Source: Leptotrichia sp. oral taxon 223
GTDB lineage: Bacteria > Fusobacteriota > Fusobacteriia > Fusobacteriales > Leptotrichiaceae
Assembly (NCBI RefSeq): GCF_013394795.1
Contig: NZ_JABXYU010000004.1
Coordinates: forward strand, 1 to 64,000
Reading direction: 5' to 3'
DNA length: 64,000 nucleotides
Shown here: one piece after another, positions 56,388-64,000 of the stretch
Layout: the number at the start of each line of letters is the position of its first letter
Position numbering within the stretch: the first letter of the stretch is position 1
Position numbers and translations under genes: made by a program
Notes under the pieces: generated by a model
What the model was told of the DNA's origin: nothing
Databases searched by the model: none
What the model saw: only the letters and a program-made list of their open reading frames with translations

Positions 56388-56978
56388 ATGAAATATAAAA
56401 ATTATGAGGAGTTACACTTATTTGAAATTAATGATAATTATATAAATTATTTGCAGAAATTTGACAAACATATTCTAAATTTTTCTGGAAAAAAATATAA
56501 AACTTCACGAAAATATTTAGGTATTTTACTAAAAATAAACGACTGTAATTATTTTGCTCCATTATCATCTCCAAGCAAAAAATTTGATTATGATTTAAAT
56601 GGAAATTTAAGAAAGTCAATTATTCCACTAATAAGAATGGTTAGAATAACAAATACTGGAAAACAGGATTTTTTAGGAACTATAAAACTCGGATCCATGA
56701 TTCCTGTTTTTAATAATTCACTTATGAGATACTACGATTTGACATTAGAATCGGATATAAAATACAAAAAAATGGTTCAAAAGCAGCTAACCTTTATTTT
56801 GAAGAATAAAGAACTGATTTTAAGAAATGCTAATAAACTTTATAGACAAAAAAATTCAAATATGTCTATGGGTTATATAAAAAATACTGTTAATTTTGAA
56901 TTACTGGAAGAAAAAGCAAAACTGTATTTACATAATAAATTTACCAAGTTCAAAAAAACAACCAAAAATTCTTTTTAA
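56388..56978 (+). CDS. toxN-like: ToxN/AbiQ-family type III endoribonuclease toxin
   Basis: 196 residues. 'NYINYLQKFDKHI', then 'SRKYLGILLKI' and 'YFAPLSSPSKKF' (Pro58-Leu-Ser-Ser-Pro62) match the ToxN fold, in which the Thr/Ser-Ser pair before Pro is at the active site. 'KYKKMVQKQLTFILKNKELILRNANKLYRQK' corresponds to the helical C-terminal part of ToxN. GGGGG lies 5 bases before the ATG. The fold is a compact RNase related to Kid/MazF; family members abort phage infection. The tail beyond 'NSNMSMGYIKNTVNFELLEEKAKLY' is a little longer than in the founding ToxN. Which of the ToxIN, CptIN or TenpIN groups it belongs to cannot be decided by eye. Confidence 0.9.
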   Translation: MKYKNYEELHLFEINDNYINYLQKFDKHILNFSGKKYKTSRKYLGILLKINDCNYFAPLSSPSKKFDYDLNGNLRKSIIPLIRMVRITNTGKQDFLGTIKLGSMIPVFNNSLMRYYDLTLESDIKYKKMVQKQLTFILKNKELILRNANKLYRQKNSNMSMGYIKNTVNFELLEEKAKLYLHNKFTKFKKTTKNSF

Positions 56979-56989
56979 CACTTTATAAA

Positions 56990-57024
56990 AAAACTATCTC
57001 AATATTAGTCAAGATAGTTTTTTA
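56990..57024. terminator. Bidirectional terminator between toxN-like and pepO-like genes
   Basis: AAAACTATCT (56990-56999) pairs with AGATAGTTTT (57012-57021), flanked by A and T runs. Confidence 0.85.
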
Positions 57025-57055
57025 TTTTTTTATTCAATTATTTTACCAAATTATT

Positions 57056-59197
57056 TTACCAGATTTTTATTCTGTCTTGAGGAGCTTTATACATTTTATC
57101 TCCTGGTTTTATTTCAAATACCTTATGGAATGCATCTACATTTACCACTGTCCCGTTTACACGGAAGATGTTTGGTGAATGTGAATCAGTTTTTGCCAGA
57201 TTTCTTAGGTATTCCGGTGTCGATTTTTGTCGCCACATTCTTGCAAAGCTCAAAAAGAATAATTTATTTGTTGTATCAGAATAAACTTTTGCAGACGTCG
57301 GGTGATCTTTTAAATACAGCTGCAAGGCATCATAGGCAACGTTTAGTCCGCCTAAGTCAGCAATATTTTCTGTTAATGTAAATTTTCCGTTTACATTTAC
57401 TCCATCACCAACTGAATACGCTGAAAATTGATTTTCCAATCTTTTAGTTGCTGCATCAAATTTTAACTTGTCTTCTGCTGTCCACCAGTTTTTTACGTTT
57501 CCATCCCCATCATATTCAGCCCCTGACACATCGAATGCATGTGTAAGTTCGTGTCCAATGATGCTTCCTATTGCCCCAAAGTTACTAGCCATTTCCAGTT
57601 TATTATAGTCATAAAATGGAAACTGTAAAATTCCAGCCGGGAACACTATTTCATTTCCTGTTGGAGAATAATAAGCATTTATTGTATGCGGATACATATG
57701 CCATTCTTTCTTGTCTACCGGTTTTCCAACCTTTTTCATTTCTTCCCCATATGCCCATTCGCTTATTTTTTTCAATTGATCATACAGCGTATCATCACTT
57801 GAGATTGTCATTTTGCTGTAATCTCGCCATTTGTCGGGGTATCCAATTTTCACGTTGACTTTTGCCAGTTTTTCAAGTGCTTTTTTCTTAGTTGCGGCAC
57901 TCATCCAGTCCAGTTTTTCAATTCTGCTTTTCATGGCTTTTTTGATATAGTCAACCATTTGCAGAGCATTTTTTTTAGCTTCCGGTGAGAAGTTCCTTTG
58001 GACATAAATTTTTCCGATTATTTCCCCTAAACTTCCATTTGTAAAGTTCAATGCCCTTTTTTCAAGCGTTTCCCTTTCCTTTTGCCCGTTTAAATATTTT
58101 CCAAAAAATTCAAAACTTCTTTTGCCCATATCATCTGTCAAAATTCCGGCTGCAGAACTTATTAAATTATATTTCATATAATCCTTAATTACATCAATAT
58201 TTGCGTCATTTACAAAATTATCCAGATTTTTATAATAATTCAATTCACTTATGATGACTTTATCAGTTTTTATGTTCAATTCTTTCAAGTATTGTGCCAA
58301 ATCGACGTTTTTAGACAATGTTCCCAATTCGCTTACTTTTATTGGATTATTATATTTTTTTACATCGTGACGTTCCTCATTTGTCAATAATGTATTTGCA
58401 ATCTGCTTTTCAAATGCAACTATTTTTTTTGCTCTTTCAAGGGTATCCTTTTCTCCGGAATATTTCAGCACGTCGCTTACATATTTTGTGTATTCTTCCA
58501 ATATTGCCCTATTTTCCTTTGTATCTTTCTGATAATAATCTCTTGACAGTCCAATTCCAGCACTTCCTAAATATATCGCATTATTTTTGGAGTCATTCAA
58601 GTCAGTTCCTACACCCCATCCATAAAATTCAGAACCGCCAGTTTTTGTAACTTCAACATTATATTTTTTCAGATCTTCAATATTCTGTATAGCATCAATT
58701 TTATCCAAATCTTTTTTAATAGGTGTCAATCCTTCTTCATTTCTTTTTTTCATATCAGAATAACTGTCATAAAGTGTTATGACTTTCTTTTCATCTGCAG
58801 TCAAGGACGACTTATTCTTTAACTCCTTTATTAAATTACGTAAAAAATCCTGATTTTTCTCATTCAGTTCATAAAAGGAACCCCATGCTGGCTTTGTGCT
58901 GGGAATCTGCGTCTTTTTTGTCCAATTTTCATTCACATAGGCATAAAAATCATCTTTCGCCTTAACTGTTGTGCTAAGTTCATCAAATAGCTTTTTATCG
59001 CTGTCCTTCAATAATTTTGCCTGCTGCTTTTCATAAAAATCCCAGAATCCCATTTGCTTTGGTGCAGGCTGTGCCGGCTTTGTTTCCTTTTGCGATGCCC
59101 TTTTCACCGAAAGCTCCTCATATTCATAATTTTCGTTTTCTGCATAAATTAAATTAATGCTAGCTAAAAATAGCGAAACTGTAAGTAATTTTTTCAT
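57056..59197 (-). CDS. pepO: M13-family (neprilysin/PepO-like) zinc peptidase
   Basis: 713 residues with a signal peptide (1-19, 'MKKLLTVSLFLASINLIYA'). Zinc motif 'IGHELTHAFD' near residue 546-552 and 'ENIADLGGLNVAYDALQ' hold the ligands; 'NAYYSPTGNEIVFPAGILQ' is the substrate-binding block. M13 enzymes cut peptides of moderate size outside the cell; here probably periplasmic. Monocistronic. Confidence 0.95.
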   Translation of the reverse strand: MKKLLTVSLFLASINLIYAENENYEYEELSVKRASQKETKPAQPAPKQMGFWDFYEKQQAKLLKDSDKKLFDELSTTVKAKDDFYAYVNENWTKKTQIPSTKPAWGSFYELNEKNQDFLRNLIKELKNKSSLTADEKKVITLYDSYSDMKKRNEEGLTPIKKDLDKIDAIQNIEDLKKYNVEVTKTGGSEFYGWGVGTDLNDSKNNAIYLGSAGIGLSRDYYQKDTKENRAILEEYTKYVSDVLKYSGEKDTLERAKKIVAFEKQIANTLLTNEERHDVKKYNNPIKVSELGTLSKNVDLAQYLKELNIKTDKVIISELNYYKNLDNFVNDANIDVIKDYMKYNLISSAAGILTDDMGKRSFEFFGKYLNGQKERETLEKRALNFTNGSLGEIIGKIYVQRNFSPEAKKNALQMVDYIKKAMKSRIEKLDWMSAATKKKALEKLAKVNVKIGYPDKWRDYSKMTISSDDTLYDQLKKISEWAYGEEMKKVGKPVDKKEWHMYPHTINAYYSPTGNEIVFPAGILQFPFYDYNKLEMASNFGAIGSIIGHELTHAFDVSGAEYDGDGNVKNWWTAEDKLKFDAATKRLENQFSAYSVGDGVNVNGKFTLTENIADLGGLNVAYDALQLYLKDHPTSAKVYSDTTNKLFFLSFARMWRQKSTPEYLRNLAKTDSHSPNIFRVNGTVVNVDAFHKVFEIKPGDKMYKAPQDRIKIW

Positions 59198-59519
59198 TTT
59201 TCTTCATCTCTTTAAATATTTTGAAAATTAAATAAATAAATGTCAGATATAATTTTTTTAATTTTCAAATTACCATATTTAAAAATAATTTCTCCTCTCT
59301 TTTTTATAAAATATTCAAACTTCATAGACTCATAATCTGAGTTAAATAAAAATACTTTTCAATTCAGGCAAAACAAAAAATATTTACTTTATAATTGCCC
59401 TCTAAAAAAGCATTACGTTTATTATACATTTTTTTTAAATTTATTTCAAGAACTTTACAAAAAAATAGCCTTAAAATTTAATTTAAAGCCATTTTTCCAT
59501 ATAAATATTTTTATAAAGT
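59198..59519. other. Intergenic region between metQ and pepO
   Basis: No gene and no clear terminator. AT-rich; a short ACTCATAATCTGAGT palindrome lies near 59326-59340. Confidence 0.5.
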
Positions 59520-60347
59520 CTAGAATGCAGGAATTACTCTGCCTTCATATTTTTCTTCAATATATTTTTTAACTTTTTCACTTTGCAGCGCTTTTACCAA
59601 TTTTTTAACCCTTTCGTCATTTTCATTTCCCTTTAAAACCGTAACAATGTTTACATAAGGCGAATCTTTACCTTCTATCAGGATAATTTCGTTCTTTGTA
59701 ACTCCAGCATCAATTGCAAAGTTTGAATTTATAATTGCTCCTGCAACTTCGCTTAATCTTGGTGCAATTTGTTCATTTGATAATGTTTCAATCTTGATAT
59801 TTTTTGGATTTGCAGCGATGTCTGCTGGTGTAGAATCCAGTTTTGTGTTGTCTTTTAATTTTATAATTCCAGCTTTGTCTAGCAGAATTAATGCACGTCC
59901 TCCATTTGTTGGATCATTAGGAATTATCAAAGTATCCCCATTTTTCAAGTCATTGACATTTTTTATTTTTTTAGAATAAAGTGCCATTGGTTCCAAATGA
60001 ATATTTCCAACTGCTGATAATTCAATGTTATTTTTTTTGCCAAAATCTTCCATGTATGGAGCATGCTGGAAAAAGTTTGCATCTATACTTTTGTCTGCAA
60101 GCGCCTTATTTGGCTGAACATAATCATTAAACTTAACTACTTCCAGTTCAATTCCTTCCTTTTTCAGGTCATCCTTTACTAAATCCAGTAATTCAGCATG
60201 CGGAACAGGTGTAGCTCCCACGATTAATTTTTCAGTTTTTTTTGCAGTTCCATTTTGACTGCCAGCCGCTCCATTAGTTTCATTCTTGTTTCCACAAGCT
60301 ACTAAAAATAATGCAGTTGCTAATAATAATGATAATATTTTTTTCAT
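59520..60347 (-). CDS. metQ: MetQ methionine-binding lipoprotein, second copy
   Basis: 275 residues from ATG 60347; GGAGG is 6 bases upstream. Lipobox 'LVAC' then glycine (Cys about residue 18). 'IVGATPVPHAELLDLVKDDLKKEGIELEVVKFNDYVQPNKALADKSIDANFFQH' type NlpA fold. Captures methionine for the MetNI permease. Last gene of the operon; close in sequence to the preceding copy. Confidence 0.94.
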   Translation of the reverse strand: MKKILSLLLATALFLVACGNKNETNGAAGSQNGTAKKTEKLIVGATPVPHAELLDLVKDDLKKEGIELEVVKFNDYVQPNKALADKSIDANFFQHAPYMEDFGKKNNIELSAVGNIHLEPMALYSKKIKNVNDLKNGDTLIIPNDPTNGGRALILLDKAGIIKLKDNTKLDSTPADIAANPKNIKIETLSNEQIAPRLSEVAGAIINSNFAIDAGVTKNEIILIEGKDSPYVNIVTVLKGNENDERVKKLVKALQSEKVKKYIEEKYEGRVIPAF

Positions 60348-60395
60348 AAATACCTCCAAAATTTTTTTATTTATAATTTATTTTACAACCTTCTA

Positions 60396-61208
60396 CTAAA
60401 ATACTGGAATAATCACATCTTTGTATTTTTCTTCCATATATTTTTTAACTTTTTCACTTTGCAACGCCTTCAACAATTTCTGAATTTTAGGATCATTTTC
60501 ATTCCCTTTCAATGTTGCAAGCACATTTGCATAAGGAGAATCCTTGTCCTCTTTCAAAAGTCCGTCATCTTTATACGACAATCCTGCATTCAATGCAAAA
60601 CTGCTATTTACAATTGAAGCTGCCACTTCAGGTAATCTTGGCGGCAACTGTTCTGCCGAAAGTTCCTCAAACTTAATATTTTTTGGATTGTTCACAATAT
60701 CTTTCAATGTTGCTTCCGTATTTTTATTATCATTTAATTTTATAATTCCACCTTTGTCAAGTAAAATTAATGAACGTGCCAAGTTTGTCGGATCATTTGG
60801 CAATAAAATAGTATCTCCATTTTTTAAGTCATTAATGCTTTTTATTTTTTTTGAATACAGTGCAAGAGTTGGCAAATACACTTTTCCAACTGCCACCATT
60901 TCAAATCCATTTTTCTTCCCAAAATTCTCCATATATGGAATATGCTGGAAAAAATTCGCATCAACCTCCTTGGACTGCAGCACTTTATTAGGCTGAACAT
61001 AATCATTAAACTCAACTATCTCCAGTTCAATCCCTTCTTTTCTTAAATCATCTTTCACAACATTCAAAATTTCTCCCGCTGGAACGGGCGTAGCTGCAAC
61101 CTTTAATTTTTGAGTCTTTTTATTTTCAGAATTTTTAGCAGCTTTATCAGGATTTCCGCAAGCCATCAAAAATAACGCTGCAATCAGGACTAATAAAATT
61201 TTTTTCAT
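60396..61208 (-). CDS. metQ: MetQ methionine-binding lipoprotein, first copy
   Basis: 270 residues. Lipobox 'LMAC' and glycine (Cys about 17). NlpA fold with 'VAATPVPAGEILNVVKDDLRKEG'. More than half of residues match the next MetQ by eye, so a tandem duplication. The loops around the ligand pocket differ ('NPDKAAKN', 'ALYSKKIKSIND'), so the copies may prefer different forms of methionine (for example D-Met or the sulfoxide). Confidence 0.94.
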   Translation of the reverse strand: MKKILLVLIAALFLMACGNPDKAAKNSENKKTQKLKVAATPVPAGEILNVVKDDLRKEGIELEIVEFNDYVQPNKVLQSKEVDANFFQHIPYMENFGKKNGFEMVAVGKVYLPTLALYSKKIKSINDLKNGDTILLPNDPTNLARSLILLDKGGIIKLNDNKNTEATLKDIVNNPKNIKFEELSAEQLPPRLPEVAASIVNSSFALNAGLSYKDDGLLKEDKDSPYANVLATLKGNENDPKIQKLLKALQSEKVKKYMEEKYKDVIIPVF

Positions 61209-61243
61209 GAAATCATCTCCCTTTCTGTATCTATATTATTAAA

Positions 61244-61927
61244 CTATATTCTTTTTCTCTTGTTCATCAGCATTTTTACAATGCTGTTTCCAATAAACTG
61301 TATGATTTGTACAAGCACAATTATAACAATTGTCGCCTGCCACATCACTTCGGGCTTGGATCTTTGGTATCCATCAATTACAGCGGCATTTCCGAGTCCG
61401 CCGCCACCAATTGTTCCAGCCATCGCAGAATATCCAATTAAACTTATTAATGTCAGTGTCATTCCATGAACAAGCGCAGGCATCGCTTCTGGAATCATAA
61501 CTTTAAAAATAATTTCAGAAGTTTTGGCTCCCATTGATTTTGAGGCCTCAATAAGCCCTTCATCGACTTCCTTTAACGCCCCTTCAATAATCCTTGCCAC
61601 AAATGGTGCGGAACCTAAAGAAAGCGGAACAATAAATGCAATACTTCCGTAAGATTTATGAACAAGCATTCGTGAAAGTGGTATTAATAAAACCATTAGG
61701 ATTATAAATGGAATTGATCTTGTAATATTTACAATAATCATATCCAGTATTTTATGAATCGTCTTATTTGGTTTTACCCCCTTTTCATCAGACGTAACAA
61801 GCAGAATTCCAATTGGAAGTCCGATAATTAATGCTATAATTGTTGAAATAAATACCATATAAATTGTTTCCCAAAGAGGCTCGGCCATATTTTGAAATTG
61901 TAAAAATTTAATCCAGTCAAATCTCAT
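61244..61927 (-). CDS. metI: MetI methionine permease
   Basis: 227 residues with five to six membrane segments. EAA motif 'EGLIEASKSMGAKTSEIIFKVMIPEAMPALVHG'. Membrane subunit of the MetNI importer; overlaps the metN stop (one base). Confidence 0.96.
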   Translation of the reverse strand: MRFDWIKFLQFQNMAEPLWETIYMVFISTIIALIIGLPIGILLVTSDEKGVKPNKTIHKILDMIIVNITRSIPFIILMVLLIPLSRMLVHKSYGSIAFIVPLSLGSAPFVARIIEGALKEVDEGLIEASKSMGAKTSEIIFKVMIPEAMPALVHGMTLTLISLIGYSAMAGTIGGGGLGNAAVIDGYQRSKPEVMWQATIVIIVLVQIIQFIGNSIVKMLMNKRKRI

Positions 61928-63000
61928 TATACCACCTCCGAATCTATTTTATTTTCTTTTAGCCATTCAATAATGTCTTTTGCTTTCTCTTCGTTTGCTG
62001 AAATTTCTATCAGCAAGTTTCCAACGATAATATCGCCTACTTTGTCAATAAATCCGCCTAAAATATTTACTTCCACATCATATTTACGAATAATTTTTGT
62101 AATATAGGACTCATTTACCTGTTCCTCGTTATATTTCAGTCTTAATCGCAATTTCCCAGTGTTTTCTTCACGATTTTTTATTTCTTCTTCCGTCCTAAAT
62201 TCTTCATGTGAAATATTTTGTACAAATTCTTTTGCCAATTCTGTCTTAGGATTTAAGAAAATTTCCTTTGTTTCCCCTTTTTCAATAATTTCCCCGTCTG
62301 ACATGATTGCCGCTTTATTACAAATTTTCTTTATAACTTCCATCTGGTGCGTAATTAAAATTATTGTTATTCCAAATTTTTTATTTATATCCTTCAAAAG
62401 TTCCAGAATAGAATTGGTTGTTCTAGGATCAAGTGCCGATGTTGCCTCATCTGACAGCAGCAACTGCGGATTATTTGCCAATGCCCGTGCAATTGCCACA
62501 CGCTGCTTCTGTCCGCCTGAAAGCTGTTCAGGATAGCTCAGCTTCTTGTCTGAAAGCCCCACAATTTCAAGCAGTTCGTCCACCCTTCTATTAATGTCCT
62601 TCTTATTCCATCTGGCAATTTTCAATGGAAAAGCTACATTATCAGCTACATTTCTAGAATTTAACAAGTTAAAGTGCTGAAAAATCATCCCTGTCTTTTT
62701 TCTGTATTCACGTAACAATCTTATATTAAAATCTAAAATATTTTTATCTTCATACCCAAGACTTTTTTTCCCTTTTTTATCAATGACTTCGTGCTTTACA
62801 AAAATTTCTCCAGAAGTAGGCTCTTCCAGTCTATTAAGAAGCCGTATAAGCGTAGACTTCCCAGCTCCGCTCAGTCCCATAATTCCATAAATATCCCCTT
62901 GCACAATATCAAGATTCACGTTATTTACAGCCAGCAGTTCCTGCCCGTTATTAAGTCTATATTTTTTTACCAGATTTCTTATCTTAATTAAACTGTCCAT
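61927..63000 (-). CDS. metN: MetN methionine importer ATPase with NIL domain
   Basis: 357 residues: ATPase with 'GLSGAGKSTL', 'LSGGQKQRVAIARALANN', 'LLLSDEATSALDP', and a C-terminal NIL domain (about 275-357) that binds methionine and shuts the transporter when the cell has enough (transinhibition). First gene of metN-metI-metQ-metQ. Confidence 0.96.
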   Translation of the reverse strand: MDSLIKIRNLVKKYRLNNGQELLAVNNVNLDIVQGDIYGIMGLSGAGKSTLIRLLNRLEEPTSGEIFVKHEVIDKKGKKSLGYEDKNILDFNIRLLREYRKKTGMIFQHFNLLNSRNVADNVAFPLKIARWNKKDINRRVDELLEIVGLSDKKLSYPEQLSGGQKQRVAIARALANNPQLLLSDEATSALDPRTTNSILELLKDINKKFGITIILITHQMEVIKKICNKAAIMSDGEIIEKGETKEIFLNPKTELAKEFVQNISHEEFRTEEEIKNREENTGKLRLRLKYNEEQVNESYITKIIRKYDVEVNILGGFIDKVGDIIVGNLLIEISANEEKAKDIIEWLKENKIDSEVV

Positions 63001-63054
63001 ATTTCACCTCTTTTTCATGTATTTTGCTTTATCTTTACTTTTGTAGTCAAAAAG

Positions 63055-63083
63055 ATTATATTATTTCTTACTTTAAAAGTCAA
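63055..63083 (-). promoter_or_regulatory. Proximal promoter of the met importer operon
   Basis: Leftward TTGACT (63083-63078), 17 bases, TATAAT (63060-63055). Confidence 0.7.
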
Positions 63084-63106
63084 CTGTTTTTAAAATACTT
63101 TTTGAT

Positions 63107-63135
63107 ATTATATCATTTTTATATTGTATATACAA
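63107..63135 (-). promoter_or_regulatory. Distal promoter of the met importer operon
   Basis: Leftward TTGTAT (63135-63130), 17 bases, TATAAT (63112-63107). Two promoters 52 bases apart, no SAM riboswitch seen between them and metN. Confidence 0.6.
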
Positions 63136-63169
63136 GTTTTATTTTTCAATAATAAAAAAAATTTTAAAA

Positions 63170-63194
63170 GAAAAGGGTATTATCATGATACCCT
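63170..63194 (-). terminator. Terminator after the amino-acid ABC ATPase gene
   Basis: Leftward GGGTAT (63093-type arm at 63193-63188) pairs with ATACCC (63180-63175), followed by TTTTCTTTT. Confidence 0.75.
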
Positions 63195-63207
63195 CAAAAT
63201 TAGCTAT

Positions 63208-63954
63208 TTAATTATTTGTATTCAAAAATTCCTTTACTCTTTGAGAAGAGGGATTTTCAAATATGTGCTGTGAAGTACCCGTTTCCAGTATTTCGCCTCT
63301 TTCCATAACGATTACTCTGTCTGAAATTTCACGGACAAAGTTCATTTCATGGCTTACAATTAGCATCGTAATTTTTTGTTTTTTCAGTTTTCTTATTATA
63401 TCCAACACTTCCTTTACCAGCTCAGGATCTAATGCTGATGTTGGTTCATCGAAAAGCATAATATCCGGCTGCAATGCCAATGCCCTTGCTATTGCCACAC
63501 GCTGCTTCTGCCCACCTGAAAGTTCATTTGGAAAACTGTCAATTTTATCTGAAAGTCCAACTAAATCTAGCATTTTATTGGCAATATTTTCAGCTTCCAT
63601 TGTTGCCATTTTCTTTACAAGTTTCAGTGTCTTGACTATATTATTTCTAACCGACATATGAGGAAACAAATTAAATGTCTGAAAAACCATTCCAGTCTTT
63701 AGCAGCATTTCCTTTTTTATTTTTTTATCAACATTCTTATCTGTCAAATTATTCCCCTCAATCAGCACTTCTCCCGATGTTATGCTTTCTAAATCAACTA
63801 TACAGCGTAAAATTGTTGACTTTCCGCTTCCAGAAGGCCCTATTAATGAAACAACTTCACCTTTATCAATATATAAATTAATATTTTTCAAAATTACATT
63901 ATCGCCATACTGTTTTTTTAAATTTTTTAATTCTATTATTTTTTCACTTTCCAC
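63208..63954 (-). CDS. Polar amino-acid ABC transporter ATPase (GlnQ-like)
   Basis: 248 residues. 'GPSGSGKSTILRC', 'LSGGQKQRVAIARALALQ', 'MLFDEPTSALDPELV' and the H-loop 'VSHEM' are complete. It matches GlnQ/HisP-type ATPases. Its permease and binding-protein genes would lie to the right of the window. Ends 25 bases before a terminator. Confidence 0.95.
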   Translation of the reverse strand: MESEKIIELKNLKKQYGDNVILKNINLYIDKGEVVSLIGPSGSGKSTILRCIVDLESITSGEVLIEGNNLTDKNVDKKIKKEMLLKTGMVFQTFNLFPHMSVRNNIVKTLKLVKKMATMEAENIANKMLDLVGLSDKIDSFPNELSGGQKQRVAIARALALQPDIMLFDEPTSALDPELVKEVLDIIRKLKKQKITMLIVSHEMNFVREISDRVIVMERGEILETGTSQHIFENPSSQRVKEFLNTNN

Positions 63955-64000
63955 AATTTATCTCCCAGTTTCTTATATTTTAATAAAACTATTTGTAAAT

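Noticed and set aside
59461-59500. Apparent terminator after the last metQ
   Set aside because: The two AGCC-type blocks are direct, not inverted, so they cannot pair; only the weak AT middle folds.
63001-63207. SAM (S-box) riboswitch upstream of metN
   Set aside because: No conserved junction or kink-turn pattern; the space is filled by two promoters and a terminator.

Overview
The window joins two kinds of DNA. Bases 1 to about 17,866 are a Tn916-family integrative conjugative element in the standard Tn916 gene order: orf23, 22, 21, oriT, orf20 to orf13, tet(M), orf6, 9, 7, 8, xis, int. The right end lies just after int. The left end is not reached and is probably a short way upstream of base 1. 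The rest (17,867 to 64,000) is a very AT-rich chromosome of a diderm that makes lipid A (lpxC, fabZ, lpxA, lpxI, lpxB). With LpxI instead of LpxH, short intergenic gaps and Firmicute-like informational genes, this best fits Fusobacteriota, most likely Leptotrichia or a close relative. That host call is inference from gene content, not from a marker gene.

Tn916 part. Mobilisation genes (relaxase Orf20, coupling ATPase Orf21, oriT, ArdA) and the recombination module (Xis, Int, Orf7 and Orf8 regulators, Orf9 repressor) look intact. The secretion-machine genes orf16, orf15 and orf13, and tet(M), are interrupted by 22 single-base indels: 21 losses, almost all in short homopolymers, and one gain. 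Restoring them gives the normal protein lengths (815, 725, 311 and 639 residues). The element is therefore either decayed in a very uniform way or wrongly sequenced over 5.7 to 13 kb. The tet(M) leader also appears to lack the usual attenuator segment.

Chromosome. After an unknown gene with an internal duplication (17,987) and an inverted-repeat patch come a leftward group with a PLD-type superfamily-2 helicase, a DnaQ-like exonuclease and lepA. Next is a toxin-antitoxin and accessory patch (26.1 to 29.3 kb): vapD, two unknown genes, yefM with TGTACA operators, a yoeB with an internal deletion, and a MITE-like palindrome. Then follow a heterodimeric ABC exporter, an esterase and ATP-grasp pair, a divergent FtsZ-like protein, tcdA, htpX with an unusual 5' leader hairpin, sodA, an orphan response regulator and mrp. 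From 44.8 to 55.7 kb nearly everything runs leftward: lpxC, fabZ, lpxA, lpxI, lpxB, a MATE gene, plsY, gpsA, a primary-type sigma factor, dnaN and metA.

At 56.1 to 57.0 kb lies the most striking system: a complete type III (ToxIN-like) toxin-antitoxin locus, with a promoter, 3.2 copies of a 39-base tandem repeat, a terminator and a ToxN/AbiQ-family endoribonuclease gene. The window ends with an M13 peptidase and a methionine ABC importer operon, metN-metI-metQ-metQ, with two tandem promoters, and an amino-acid ABC ATPase.

No rRNA, tRNA or CRISPR array was seen.
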